Assembly (NCBI RefSeq): GCF_014076845.1
Contig: NZ_JACGUT010000079.1
Coordinates: forward strand, 186,001 to 250,000
Direction of reading: 5' to 3'
From: Colwellia sp. MB3u-41
Lineage (GTDB): Bacteria > Pseudomonadota > Gammaproteobacteria > Enterobacterales > Alteromonadaceae
Length of the DNA: 64,000 bases
The translations under genes were made by a program, and so were the position numbers. The notes below the pieces were generated by a model. The model had not been told where the DNA came from and did not search any database. It worked only from the letters and a program-made list of their open reading frames with translations. Shown here piece after piece: positions 16,387 to 25,291 of this stretch (the first letter of the stretch is position 1; each line of letters opens with the position of its first letter).

Positions 16387-18324
16387 TCACTTTGGGCTGA
16401 CTAAATGTTGTTTCAAAAATTCGTCAATGGCTGTAAAAGCTTTGTGTCGATTACGCTGAATAGACAAATAGTGGTCGCCGTCTGCCAATTCAATATATTC
16501 AACTGGCTTATTTAAGTCTAATAGCTTCTGGTAAAATCTTTGGCTTTGACGAACATTAACCACGGTATCGCTGGCACCATGGAGTAATAACATAGGTATA
16601 TTAATTCGCTTTGCCTGATAAAAGGGTGAACGGGCGATCAAGTTGTCAACATCTTTACCCATTTGGTGTTCTACAAATTTCTTATTCGTGTAGTAACGAC
16701 TCTTAAAAACAATATTTCGAAGGTCGCTCACTCCGGCAAAACTGACGGCGCACCGAAATAAGTCAGGTGTTTTTACCGCTGCCATGGCCGCCGCATAACC
16801 ACCATAACTTCCACCAACAATACAGATACGCTTTGGATCAGCAATTTTTTCTGTAACCAACCAGTTTGTGGCATCAGTTAAATCATCTTGCATAATCAAG
16901 CCCCAGTTTTTCATTTGGCTTTGAGAAAATTCATAACCGTAACCAGATGACCCACGAAAGTTAGGTCGAAATACTGCATATCCCCTATTAACAAAAAATG
17001 AGCTCCAATAATCAAAACCATTACTATCACGAGCTCCTGGACCACCGTGTGGAAATAATATAGTTGCGATTGGCCCTTCACTGCCAGTTGGTAAGCTAAG
17101 AAAACCCTCTATCGTTGTTCCATCCGCAGCTGTGTATTTAACAAGTTTATGCGCGGTTAAATTAGCACCTTTAAGTGCCGGATATTGAGTCATCAAACGA
17201 TTTACTTTACCGGTTTTTCTATTGGCTAAATAATAAATACCTGGCGTGTAATCATTCTCAACATAGAAAATATAAACATATTCATCTTCACTAAAGTCAA
17301 CAAGATAATTTGTTGTTTTAGGTCGCGCTGTATCTAACCTTTGTTGAAGGCTCTTACGACTTTCATCCCAATAAATATTACCACTTATATGGTGAATACC
17401 AATTACACTACGAGTTTTTTTTGAATAAATAAGTGCGCCATCAACATCATAATCTTTATCAGCAAAAACTAATTGATGAATATCAGTACTTAGGTCAACC
17501 TTATAAAGCGCTTTTTTATCATTATTGTATTGAGTGTAATAAAGAATATTAGGGTTTTTATCAAAACCAAGCGCAGTTACCGGGGCATCTTCCAAGCTGT
17601 TATATTGAAATAAAATCTGCCAGTTTTGGTTATCACCCTTACGGACAAATATTTTGGCTGCTCCTGTTTTATAGTTTAAAGCACGGCCTAACCTAACAAA
17701 GCCCTGCTGATCGGTCATCCATTGTCTAATTTTTAATTTATGGTTTTCTACTTTATTAGCCTTAGCAGTATTTATATTGAGTTTAAATACGCTAAGTAAA
17801 TTTGCATTTTCAGCATCGAGAGCAATAAGTATATGCGTGGGGTCATCGCGTAATAAATCAATCACCTTATCTTCATGTTGAGAATAGTGTCGCCTACTAT
17901 AAATCGTTGATGCATTGATTAATCTTCGTTGTTTTGTTTGTTCAGCGCCAACATCAATCGCTAACAACTGAGTATGATCAACTTTTTCTGTATTCATGTG
18001 TCTAGAGAATTTTGCCGCCAGTAATACGGTTTCATTATTGGCCCATTTGAACCACCTTATTTGATTAATCAGATTATCTGTCTGAAGTAAGGTCTTAAAC
18101 TCACCGCTCTTTAAATCAATATAAATAAGGAGTGTTAAATCTGGATTTTCTACATTTTTCAGATAAGCAATTTTACTTCCATCTGGAGATAACGCTGGTG
18201 ATTTAATACTTGGCAATCGACTAAATGCTTCAACGGGTAACTCTACCGCAACAACATTACTGATAAAAAATATAACCAAACAAAAAAAGAAAGTACTAGA
18301 ACGATAAATGGCTTTAATATTCAT
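16387..18324 (-). CDS. S9 prolyl-oligopeptidase-family serine peptidase
   Basis: A 645-residue exported peptidase of the S9C (acylaminoacyl-peptidase-like) type. The signal peptide is MNIKAIYRSSTFFFCLVIFFISNVVA. A beta-propeller domain (about 35-390, with AFSRLPSIKSPALSPDGSKIAYL) precedes an alpha/beta-hydrolase domain. The catalytic serine is Ser506 in VGGSYGGYA. The acid is in LHGASDTVV and the histidine in DGDHYLS. The oxyanion region FPHGGPGARDSNGFDYW is present. It probably trims oligopeptides in the periplasm, working with the neighbouring subtilases. The formyltransferase gene follows 40 bases downstream. Confidence 0.93.
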   Translation of the reverse strand: MNIKAIYRSSTFFFCLVIFFISNVVAVELPVEAFSRLPSIKSPALSPDGSKIAYLKNVENPDLTLLIYIDLKSGEFKTLLQTDNLINQIRWFKWANNETVLLAAKFSRHMNTEKVDHTQLLAIDVGAEQTKQRRLINASTIYSRRHYSQHEDKVIDLLRDDPTHILIALDAENANLLSVFKLNINTAKANKVENHKLKIRQWMTDQQGFVRLGRALNYKTGAAKIFVRKGDNQNWQILFQYNSLEDAPVTALGFDKNPNILYYTQYNNDKKALYKVDLSTDIHQLVFADKDYDVDGALIYSKKTRSVIGIHHISGNIYWDESRKSLQQRLDTARPKTTNYLVDFSEDEYVYIFYVENDYTPGIYYLANRKTGKVNRLMTQYPALKGANLTAHKLVKYTAADGTTIEGFLSLPTGSEGPIATILFPHGGPGARDSNGFDYWSSFFVNRGYAVFRPNFRGSSGYGYEFSQSQMKNWGLIMQDDLTDATNWLVTEKIADPKRICIVGGSYGGYAAAMAAVKTPDLFRCAVSFAGVSDLRNIVFKSRYYTNKKFVEHQMGKDVDNLIARSPFYQAKRINIPMLLLHGASDTVVNVRQSQRFYQKLLDLNKPVEYIELADGDHYLSIQRNRHKAFTAIDEFLKQHLVSPK

Positions 18325-18783
18325 TTATTATTGCCCAACAATTTGTTTTAAAGAAACTATTGGTAACGCTAAAGAAGGTAATGCCATTTTGTTCAGTGGG
18401 TAAAAGGTGAGTACCTGAAATTTTATATTTGCCATTTTTACATACAATCCTTTGGTTAAATTCCTGTCAATTACTGCACCCGTTATCGAAAAAACGAGAC
18501 TTTATATTACGGGTGTGACTCAAATTAGCAGTGACATAAAAAGTCACTCACTGTGATTAATTGTTTCTCAATAAACTTGGTTATACATTTATCAAAATCA
18601 TAGCAAGTTAAGCTTATTATTAGAGTATCTGTGTACTCTATATTTAAGAACTATCGATATCGTTTAATATAAATGTTAAATCACTATTAATAGAAGACCT
18701 GTCAATAAGCAATATTAGTATTTGCTAATTTAACAAAATCTAATATAACACTAATTTAACCATGCCAATCTCACGGAGTTACC
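18325..18783. other. Intergenic region without a recognisable gene
   Basis: These 459 AT-rich bases between divergent genes contain no supported frame, RNA or repeat. The promoter of the DUF2892 gene should lie in its right part. CACGGAG just before 18784 is a good ribosome site. Confidence 0.5.
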
Positions 18784-18972
18784 ATGACTAAGAACGATGC
18801 ATTAAGACTAATAGCAGGCACAATGATACTTATTTCACTTATTTTAACCGTAACATTATCAATAAACTGGTTATGGTTTACTGCTTTTATTGCGGTCAAC
18901 TTAATACAGTCATCATTTACTAAATGGTGCCCTATGATGGTTTTATTAGCAAAAATTGGCCTAAAAGATTAA
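18784..18972 (+). CDS. DUF2892 (YgaP-type) small inner-membrane protein
   Basis: A 62-residue protein starting after CACGGAGTTACC. The sequence LRLIAGTMILISLILTV, then WLWFTAFIAVNLIQSSFTKWCPM and a C-terminal KIGLKD tail, is the DUF2892 pattern: two membrane helices with a conserved CPM after the second. In other bacteria this module is found alone or fused to rhodanese (YgaP). There is no rhodanese here. Its function is unknown. It is a single-gene unit. Confidence 0.88.
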   Translation: MTKNDALRLIAGTMILISLILTVTLSINWLWFTAFIAVNLIQSSFTKWCPMMVLLAKIGLKD

Positions 18973-19223
18973 CCAAAGATTTTATTCTAGCAACAAAATC
19001 AGCGAATATTTTGAATATCCATATGAAGAAGTATTAAATGCAATGACTCCCTTTGGGCTTACTCATTAATGGTTTAGTTTAGTATACCAACAGCCAGAAA
19101 TTTGTATCCTTCTATGGCGATTAGCTGATCGCCTATTTTATCTGCTGGTCAGTCTGTCTTAACCGTTAATATATCAATATTTTATACGATTAATGTTGTA
19201 GACAAAATTAATCGTATTACTAT

Positions 19224-19487
19224 TTATAATCGAGTTATTTTTTCGTTTAGGTTGTAGTTTTTATCGGTAACGATAGCTTCCAATACCTCTATTCGACTTA
19301 ATTGGTCACCCAGTGTTTTATTAACCGCTGCCGCGACTTCTGTCTCTAAATTAGCTTTTTCTAATGTCAACGCTTCGACTTCTAATGCTTTTATCTTCTT
19401 TTTATTGGTACTTAACACCAAAATAATTAAAAAACTCACTAAAAAAATCACAGCGATACTTAAAAATACCCACAGGTTTATATTCAT
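19224..19487 (-). CDS. Membrane-anchored coiled-coil protein, PspB-like layout
   Basis: An 87-residue protein with one N-terminal membrane helix (residues 5-26, VFLSIAVIFLVSFLIILVL), a basic stretch (NKKKIK) and a long heptad-rich helix. It ends in RIEVLEAIVTDKNYNLNEKITRL. The topology and the LEAIV-DK ending recall phage shock protein B, but no pspA or pspC is nearby, so PspB is only a resemblance. It stands alone, leftward, with no clear partner. The start ATG at 19487 has no strong ribosome site. Confidence 0.6.
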   Translation of the reverse strand: MNINLWVFLSIAVIFLVSFLIILVLSTNKKKIKALEVEALTLEKANLETEVAAAVNKTLGDQLSRIEVLEAIVTDKNYNLNEKITRL

Positions 19488-19859
19488 GGCTAGGTTGTCT
19501 CATTATTTATTAAATAAAAAGCCTATCTTGCAAAGTTTATTCCTTATATATTTTATCATTATTTCAAGTACTTAAAAAATGATAATTTGAAAGTATGGCT
19601 ATATTAGCTAAGCTTTAGCGAAGATTACTATTATTTCGCAGTATCCCTTTAGCGAAGATTACTATTATTTCGCAGTATCCCTTTGGCGATACATTTTAAT
19701 CAGTTCACCTTATAACGATTAAGCTGTCTGCCATAGCACCACTAACTTAGCAGGATTAAAGCCCATTAAATATTTATAATTTCACCATGAGATTTATTCC
19801 CTCGACTAGCTATATTCTGCTATGTTTATTGTAAGATCACCGATTGAAAAGAAAGTAAA
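19488..19859. other. Intergenic region with 34-bp tandem duplication
   Basis: The 372 bases between the coiled-coil gene and the SBP pseudogene hold no gene. The only notable structure is the exact duplication at 19614-19681. Confidence 0.5.
19614..19681. repeat. Exact 34-bp tandem duplication with hairpin arms
   Basis: The unit beginning TTTAGCGAAGATTACT is present at 19614-19647 and again at 19648-19681 with no difference. A third partial start (TTTGGCGATAC) follows. Each unit contains the inverted arms GCGAA and TTCGC about 12 bases apart, so it can form a small hairpin. Confidence 0.9.
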
Positions 19860-20441
19860 ATGACTATAACTTGTAAAATAAAGTTATGCTTTGTTAATAT
19901 CCTTCTTACCACATCATCGCCACTCATCGCTAATACCTACAAGGTAATTTCTTACGATCCTGCCAATCCTCCACACAATATCTCTACAGTAGGTCAACAA
20001 GGCAAGGCTACAATATCAGGCATATTTGCCGACATATTTCATCAAATAGGAGAAGTTACCGGCGATACTTTTATAATGGTTATAATACCTGCCGCTAGAG
20101 CTATGCTTGAATTTGACCTTGCCCGTGTTTATATTGAACCTGGAATTAACTCTACTTCGCGCAGTAATTCAAAAAATAGGTTTGTATTCCATTGCCTATG
20201 AAAATGTTGAGGAAGTGATTGTTGGCTAAACGCATTGACCAAATTTTTACCAGTAAATCCTTGATAGGATATATGAAAAGACATGTTCAAGCTTTAAGAG
20301 ATATTGTTGTTGGAGACGTAGTAAGCTCTGTAGAAGTTATGATACGTCAACACCAAACAAAAGAGAACATTTAACAAGGTTAAATAAAGCGTTGTTACAA
20401 ACGATAAACGTATTGAAAACATTATTGCTAAGTACAAATAA
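19860..20441 (+). pseudogene. Frameshifted SBP_bac_3-type periplasmic solute-binding protein
   Basis: The first frame (113 codons to 20201) encodes a signal peptide (MTITCKIKLCFVNILLTTSSPLIA) and the start of a solute-binding domain (YDPANPPHN, GIFADIFHQIGEVTG, IPAARAMLEFD). It then ends abruptly. Shifting frame near 20175 recovers GLYSIAYENVEEVIVG. A second shift recovers RIDQIFTSKSLIGYMKRHVQ. A third gives NDKRIENIIAKYK ending at TAA 20439-20441, a normal C-terminus for this family. At least three frame changes across ~580 bases make this a decayed gene. An intact homologue of the same family lies at 25292. Confidence 0.8.
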
Positions 20442-20653
20442 ATATACTTACTTACGATGACCACACCAGTATGAGACTGACCTTAGGTGTAATAAAAGTT
20501 TCGCCTAAACGAGAATAGTAGTATATTTTTAGAATAATTAGCTTATGCTAGTTTAAAAATTAAAGACTTAAATCGCAACATCTACTAGTGGTTTACGAGC
20601 CTATTAAGGCCAACGCTGTACTTTACATAAATCAAAATAAAAGAGGAATATCT

Positions 20654-21025
20654 ATGCTTAGCTATGCAACCATCGGTGTAACCGATTTAGACAAATCAGA
20701 AGCCTTTTATAATGAACTATTAGCCCCTATGGGTGCAAAAACACTAATAAAAATGGAGCGTATTATATTTATTGGTAAAAGTATGAAAGAACCCATGCTT
20801 GCTATTTGTACTCCCTATAACGAAGCACCTCAAAACTGTGGAAACGGTAATATGCTCGCTATTGCTCCCGGTTCTAAAGAACAATGTAATGAAATGTACC
20901 ATAAAGCCATCGCTTTAGGTGCAACCTGCGACGGTGAACCAGGACAGCGTATTCCTGACGTGTTTTATGGCGCTTATTTTCGTGATTTAGATGGTAATAA
21001 AATCGTTTTTAATCACTTTGGTTAA
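20654..21025 (+). CDS. VOC (glyoxalase/bleomycin-resistance fold) family protein
   Basis: A 123-residue protein from the ATG at 20654 (MLSYATIGVTDLDKSEAFYNELL), which follows AGAGGAATATCT. An upstream start at 20588 is possible but would add 22 residues before the fold. It shows the two VOC half-repeats: TDLDKSEAFYNELLAPMGA at the start and DVFYGAYFRDLDGNKIVFNHF at the end, where the D-G-N pattern is usual. Members bind metals and act on small molecules, but the substrate cannot be read from sequence. It is a monocistronic unit ending in a hairpin. Confidence 0.88.
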   Translation: MLSYATIGVTDLDKSEAFYNELLAPMGAKTLIKMERIIFIGKSMKEPMLAICTPYNEAPQNCGNGNMLAIAPGSKEQCNEMYHKAIALGATCDGEPGQRIPDVFYGAYFRDLDGNKIVFNHFG

Positions 21026-21034
21026 TCGTCACGA

Positions 21035-21063
21035 CTCAAGCATAGCCTAGTGCGGTGCTTGAG
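21035..21063. terminator. Hairpin after VOC gene
   Basis: The arms CTCAAGCA and TGCTTGAG enclose a 13-base loop 10 bases after the stop at 21025. No T-run follows, so it may be a weak or Rho-assisted terminator, or an mRNA-end stabiliser. Confidence 0.45.
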
Positions 21064-21110
21064 TATGGCTTTGCATCGACATGCTTTATAAAAATAGGAA
21101 AACCTAAAAA

Positions 21111-21308
21111 TTGCATCAATTAACAAAAAAACACATTGGGTGCCCTTACTGTGGCGAAACAATTAAAGTGCTCATCGATTCAGCCGACATAAATCAACAG
21201 TACATTGAAGATTGCCAAGTATGCTGTAAACCCATTAATTTTTTAGTTTCTGAAAGTATGGATGGTGACCTTGATGTTAACGTTTATAGTGAAGATGAAG
21301 CGTTTTAA
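21111..21308 (+). CDS. CPXCG-motif cysteine-rich small protein
   Basis: A 65-residue protein beginning at a TTG (MHQLTKKHIGCPYCGETI) with AGGAAAACC upstream. The two motifs CPYCG (residues 11-15) and CQVCCKP form a putative zinc knuckle. It ends in an acidic tail (SMDGDLDVNVYSEDEAF). This matches the CPXCG-motif-containing cysteine-rich proteins common in gammaproteobacteria, whose function is unknown. The family is short, so the length is normal. It stands alone between the VOC and MYG1-like genes. Confidence 0.85.
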   Translation: MHQLTKKHIGCPYCGETIKVLIDSADINQQYIEDCQVCCKPINFLVSESMDGDLDVNVYSEDEAF

Positions 21309-21578
21309 TAAATCCCTAGGCAGTCAATATAGCTAACGTATAGCTGTTAATTACATTATTTTTCGCCCTTCATCTTACCCCATTATATTATTACCCTTTA
21401 CTGAGCTTTACGTCTTGATATTGTCGTTATTAAAAACCCGCTGTTGTTGTTCACTATCTTCGTATAGAATCCGCAGTATAATTTCTACTTATTAACGTCT
21501 TCCCTTATTGGCAAGTCTAAAAGAGTAAAATTAACTAGCTACACCTTCTTATTCCTTTCTAAAATGATATAAAAAAAC

Positions 21579-22460
21579 ATGAATGATATAACTATAGCAA
21601 CTCACAACGGTAATTTTCATGCAGATGACGTCTTCAGCATCGCTGCACTAAAAAACATCTTTCCTTCTTTTAAACTCATACGCACCCGTAATTTAGAGCT
21701 TATCGGCCAGGCAGATATTGTGATTGATGTAGGTGGCGAATATAACGCAGATGACGGCCGTTTTGACCATCATCAACGTGGTGGAGCCGGTGAAAGAGAA
21801 AATGGTATTCCTTATTCTTCATTTGGTTTGATTTGGCAAAAATATGGTCTTGAAATATGCCAAGGTAATCAAGAAGTCGCTAACTCTGTTGATGCAGGTT
21901 TAGTATCAACAATTGATGCTATTGATTGTGGTTATGCTGAAGGTGTGACTAAAGGCATAAACCAAGGTATTAGCCTGAGCCAAACTATTTCAATGTTTAA
22001 CCCTACTTGGCAAGAAGAAAGTCACTTTGACACTTGTTTTAATGAAGCTGTTGATTTTGCAGCACGTGTTCTAACACGATTTATAGCCTCTGCAAATGGC
22101 GGAATTAGTGCAAAAGAAATTGTCGCTAAAGCTATTGATGATGCAAAAGATCCAAGAGTGATTGTGTTAGAGAAATATACGCCATGGAAAAGAACAGTTC
22201 ACGCTTTATCTGATCAAGCTTTATATATGATTTACCCTTCTCAATCTGGCCAATGGAGAATTCAAACTGTGCCTGTTGAACCGGGGTCATTTGAAGATAG
22301 AAAACCATTGCCTAAAGAATGGGCGGGCTTATCTGATGATGCACTTAAAGCAGTAACGGGCATTGATGATGCAATGTTTTGTCATAATGGTTTATTTATT
22401 GCGGGCGCAGAATCATTTGAAAGCACAATGGAAATGGCATCAATAGCACTTCAAGCATAA
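21579..22460 (+). CDS. MYG1/UPF0160 family metal-dependent hydrolase (exonuclease-like)
   Basis: A 293-residue protein starting MNDITIATHNGNFHADDVFSIAAL. The motifs THNGNFHADD, DVGGEYNADDGRFDHHQRGG and SSFGLIWQKYG are the metal-binding DHH-like signatures of the MYG1 family. Family members are reported as exoribonucleases in eukaryotes; bacterial roles are poorly known. Length and motif order are normal. It is cytoplasmic and monocistronic, and it is followed by a 20-base palindrome that may terminate transcription. Confidence 0.92.
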   Translation: MNDITIATHNGNFHADDVFSIAALKNIFPSFKLIRTRNLELIGQADIVIDVGGEYNADDGRFDHHQRGGAGERENGIPYSSFGLIWQKYGLEICQGNQEVANSVDAGLVSTIDAIDCGYAEGVTKGINQGISLSQTISMFNPTWQEESHFDTCFNEAVDFAARVLTRFIASANGGISAKEIVAKAIDDAKDPRVIVLEKYTPWKRTVHALSDQALYMIYPSQSGQWRIQTVPVEPGSFEDRKPLPKEWAGLSDDALKAVTGIDDAMFCHNGLFIAGAESFESTMEMASIALQA

Positions 22461-22477
22461 TTAAATATCTATAAAAC

Positions 22478-22497
22478 GTGAATATTCGAATATTCAC
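22478..22497 (+). terminator. Palindrome after MYG1-like gene, probable terminator
   Basis: The arms GTGAATATTC and GAATATTCAC form a perfect 20-base palindrome 17 bases after the stop, followed by ATTTTCATT. The T content after the stem is modest. The gene at 22543 runs toward it, so it may serve both directions. Confidence 0.55.
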
Positions 22498-22542
22498 ATT
22501 TTCATTAATCCTGGTATTTTATCACCTAAAAAAATAATAAGT

Positions 22543-23724
22543 TTAATAATTATCTAGCATAATATGTCGTTTCACTTGTGGTAATTTCCATATCACATAG
22601 ACCGGAATGATAGTTAGCATCAGTAAAGCCAACTGCTCAGCTTCATTTAGTGGCAACAATTGTAAGCAGTAAACAATAACCGCCGAACCACTCATTTGTA
22701 TAAATCCTAATAGGGCTGAAGCTGAACCCGCTTTTTTACCAAAAGGCGCAAGCGCTTGTCCTGCACAAGCTCCCATAAGCAACGAAAAACCAAGTGAACT
22801 AATCATTATGGGTAGCATAAAAGCGACAGGCGTTTGCCAAGCTAACAAGGCTAACATTAACAAGCCAGCAAAGATCAGTAAAACCATACCAAAGCCTATT
22901 GTCACCCTTGCACCAAACTTTACTAGAATCTGAGGAGCCTGAAAACAAGCAACAATGTTAATCGCTGCGTTTACGCTAAACCAATACACAAAGCTCTGCT
23001 GATCTAAACCTAATGTCACCATTAACCATGCAGGAGAGCTACTCACATATGCAATAATAATTGCCATAGCTAACATAACAACCAAAGCATTAAACAAAAA
23101 TACCGGGTGTTTCAATACAGGCATAAAGTGATCAATAGAAATAAGATTCTTATATTTTTCTGTGTGCTCAGGTCTTGTTTCTTTAAGGGTAAAGAATAAA
23201 ATTAAACCTGCAAAAATAGCGTATCCCGCCATAAATTCAAAATTACTACGCCAACCAAAATACTCTGTTAATACATTGCCTAATAAGGGTGCAAGTGCTG
23301 GAATACAACATATAGCGCTATTTAAATAAGAGTACATAACACCACTCTCAATCGCATTATATTTATCACGCACACTGGCAAAAGCCGCCACAACGATTGC
23401 ACAGGCACCAAAGCCTTGTATTAAACGACTCATAAGAAAAAGCGTTAAACTATCGGAATAAGCAGACATGATAGAAGCTAAGCCATAAATGATTACCCCG
23501 CCAATCGCGATAGGTCGACGCCCATACCGATCAGCCAGTGGACCACTGATTAGCTGGCCAAATCCCATGCTTAAAATAAATATCGTTATACTCCACTGCA
23601 TTTGTGTCATAGGCACAAAAAATTCTTTCGCCATCATGGGCAAAGCGGGTAAAAATATATCTATCGCTAATGGGCTAAAAATAACCATTAAAATCAGTAG
23701 GGGTAAAAGTTGTTTATTTGTCAT
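22543..23724 (-). CDS. Bcr/CflA-type MFS drug efflux transporter
   Basis: A 393-residue inner-membrane protein with about twelve membrane helices. The start MTNKQLLPLLILMVIFSPLAIDIFLPALPMM carries the D-x-x-x-P-A-P pattern of the Bcr/CflA (DHA1) subgroup. The loop 2-3 motif GPLADRYGRRPIAIGG is the MFS motif A. The LIQGFGACAIVVAAFASVRDKY segment matches motif C-like regions of DHA1 pumps. It probably exports drugs or small metabolites by proton antiport; the substrate is unknown. It is transcribed alone. Confidence 0.92.
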   Translation of the reverse strand: MTNKQLLPLLILMVIFSPLAIDIFLPALPMMAKEFFVPMTQMQWSITIFILSMGFGQLISGPLADRYGRRPIAIGGVIIYGLASIMSAYSDSLTLFLMSRLIQGFGACAIVVAAFASVRDKYNAIESGVMYSYLNSAICCIPALAPLLGNVLTEYFGWRSNFEFMAGYAIFAGLILFFTLKETRPEHTEKYKNLISIDHFMPVLKHPVFLFNALVVMLAMAIIIAYVSSSPAWLMVTLGLDQQSFVYWFSVNAAINIVACFQAPQILVKFGARVTIGFGMVLLIFAGLLMLALLAWQTPVAFMLPIMISSLGFSLLMGACAGQALAPFGKKAGSASALLGFIQMSGSAVIVYCLQLLPLNEAEQLALLMLTIIPVYVIWKLPQVKRHIMLDNY

Positions 23725-24006
23725 TTAAGCCTCAACAATGATGACTACGTATTATAGGATATTGGTCTTAGGAGCAGAAGCGAAGTATCAATTTATGTGA
23801 GATTATTTTCTGAGTGTGTCAAAAGCTTAGAGTTAATTCTTGAAAAGTTGTTGTTAGCTCGTATTATCGGGTAAAACACCATCATTGCTTCGAATTGATG
23901 TTAAACCGATGAGGTCAATAGCGAGCTAATTTTTTATCCGAATATTGAAGAACGAACAAACGCCAACGCTATATCGTTAACGTCTTAGATGCCGTTTAAC
24001 CTTACC

Positions 24007-24813
24007 CTATTTTAGGTTTTTAAAACGTAATACAAACCTACTGGTATTACTATTAGGGATATCCCAGATTTTCTTAGATTTATCGTCACGGGTATTTTTT
24101 AAAATATCTAATTCACCATCGAAGACAAACCCAGCATCAGACATTTCACTTTTAACAATTTGAGGATCAATGCGGTGCAAAGTATTGCCAACATTGCTAG
24201 GTGCACCTTTTACTGCTTCATGATCTATTATACCTATAATACCGTTTGGCTTTAAAAACCTTCTAAAGTTAGATAATACTTTTTCAACGGCTATTTTTTC
24301 AGCTCCATCCATCACATAATAAAAGTCATGGTACCCCAAAATTAATAGTATTGTATCAATGCTATTTTCTTCTAACTCTAAGTTATTCAGAGAGATATCT
24401 ATTCGTTTAGTATTCGCTAAACGCTCCCCGTTACCTAAACGTTCAGATAAACTTTTACCATAATATTTTAAAAAATGTTTATCATTATGGATAATAACTT
24501 TACCTTTAGAACCCACAACCCCAGAGAGTATTTCTGAGTAATAACCGCTACCTGCCAATACATCAAGAACAACAGTTTCAGGGGTAACATTAAAAAAAGT
24601 TAATATTTCTGTAGGCTTCCTATGCTCGTCTTTAAGATAATCAGGCTTCGTTCTTTTATCATCATTAAGTACAGCTTCAATTGTCTGCATAGACAGAATA
24701 TTCGCCTTTGTTTCTGCTTTAATTCCTACGTTTAGATCAGTGTTATTTTCAAGAGCACTTGTATTCAAGCTAACAAACAGTAGATAAATAGATATCAGCA
24801 TCCAATTCTTCAT
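24007..24813 (-). CDS. Exported class I SAM-dependent methyltransferase-like protein
   Basis: A 268-residue protein. The N-terminus MKNWMLISIYLLFVSLNTSALE is a signal peptide, unusual for a methyltransferase but seen in one recurrent proteobacterial family. The Rossmann motif I is VLDVLAGSGYYSEIL. Motif II contains KVIIHNDKHFLKYY. The later segments DTILLILGYHDFYYVMDG and FLKPNGIIGIIDHEA are typical of class I enzymes. Because SAM is not expected in the periplasm, either the signal peptide is an anchor or the protein uses another ligand. It is a single leftward gene with no operon partner. Confidence 0.8.
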   Translation of the reverse strand: MKNWMLISIYLLFVSLNTSALENNTDLNVGIKAETKANILSMQTIEAVLNDDKRTKPDYLKDEHRKPTEILTFFNVTPETVVLDVLAGSGYYSEILSGVVGSKGKVIIHNDKHFLKYYGKSLSERLGNGERLANTKRIDISLNNLELEENSIDTILLILGYHDFYYVMDGAEKIAVEKVLSNFRRFLKPNGIIGIIDHEAVKGAPSNVGNTLHRIDPQIVKSEMSDAGFVFDGELDILKNTRDDKSKKIWDIPNSNTSRFVLRFKNLK

Positions 24814-25291
24814 TATAATTAATCCCTTTATTTTTAATTGATTGATTTTTAGTCTACTAATTCTTTCGTATACTGTAAAGGCGTGATTATTTCAATGAAA
24901 TAAGAGACCTGTAACATTATATTTTATATAGCAAAGTCTTAAAAGCACGTTTAAAATTATGATGATTTAAAGCGCTTCTCCACCGTTAATAATCGACTGT
25001 TAAATGGCAAGTGCTCTAACATTAAAGCCATTAGGATAAATGGCTTTAATGATTACTTAGTGGGCTAAGAAGATAAAGAAGAGCGTTTATTCGAGCTATT
25101 ACTTAATAATGATTGTAGATAACTCTTCGCACTTACACTGAACAAACCGCCAAAAAAGATTAAGATTAATCTTTCTAAAGTAGCAGATAAAAGTGAGATA
25201 AAATATTTTTTGGTTTATCTGTTAATAAATAAATTTAAACCTATTATAGTGTGTATATCATATGAGGCGTAACTTCAGGATGTAGCAACTA
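24814..25291. other. Intergenic region with perfect 13-bp inverted repeat and possible decayed frame
   Basis: This 478-base region has no intact gene. The arms CATTAAAGCCATT and AATGGCTTTAATG (25020-25032 and 25039-25051) form a perfect hairpin with a 6-base loop and no T-run. Between about 25070 and 25230 one rightward frame reads through with only one internal stop and gives plausible protein (NKPPKKIKINLSKVADK). It may be the relic of a lost gene. I do not recognise it. Confidence 0.4.

Noticed and set aside
19224-19487. True pspB
   Set aside because: The layout is similar but no pspA, pspC or pspF lies nearby and no specific PspB motif could be confirmed.
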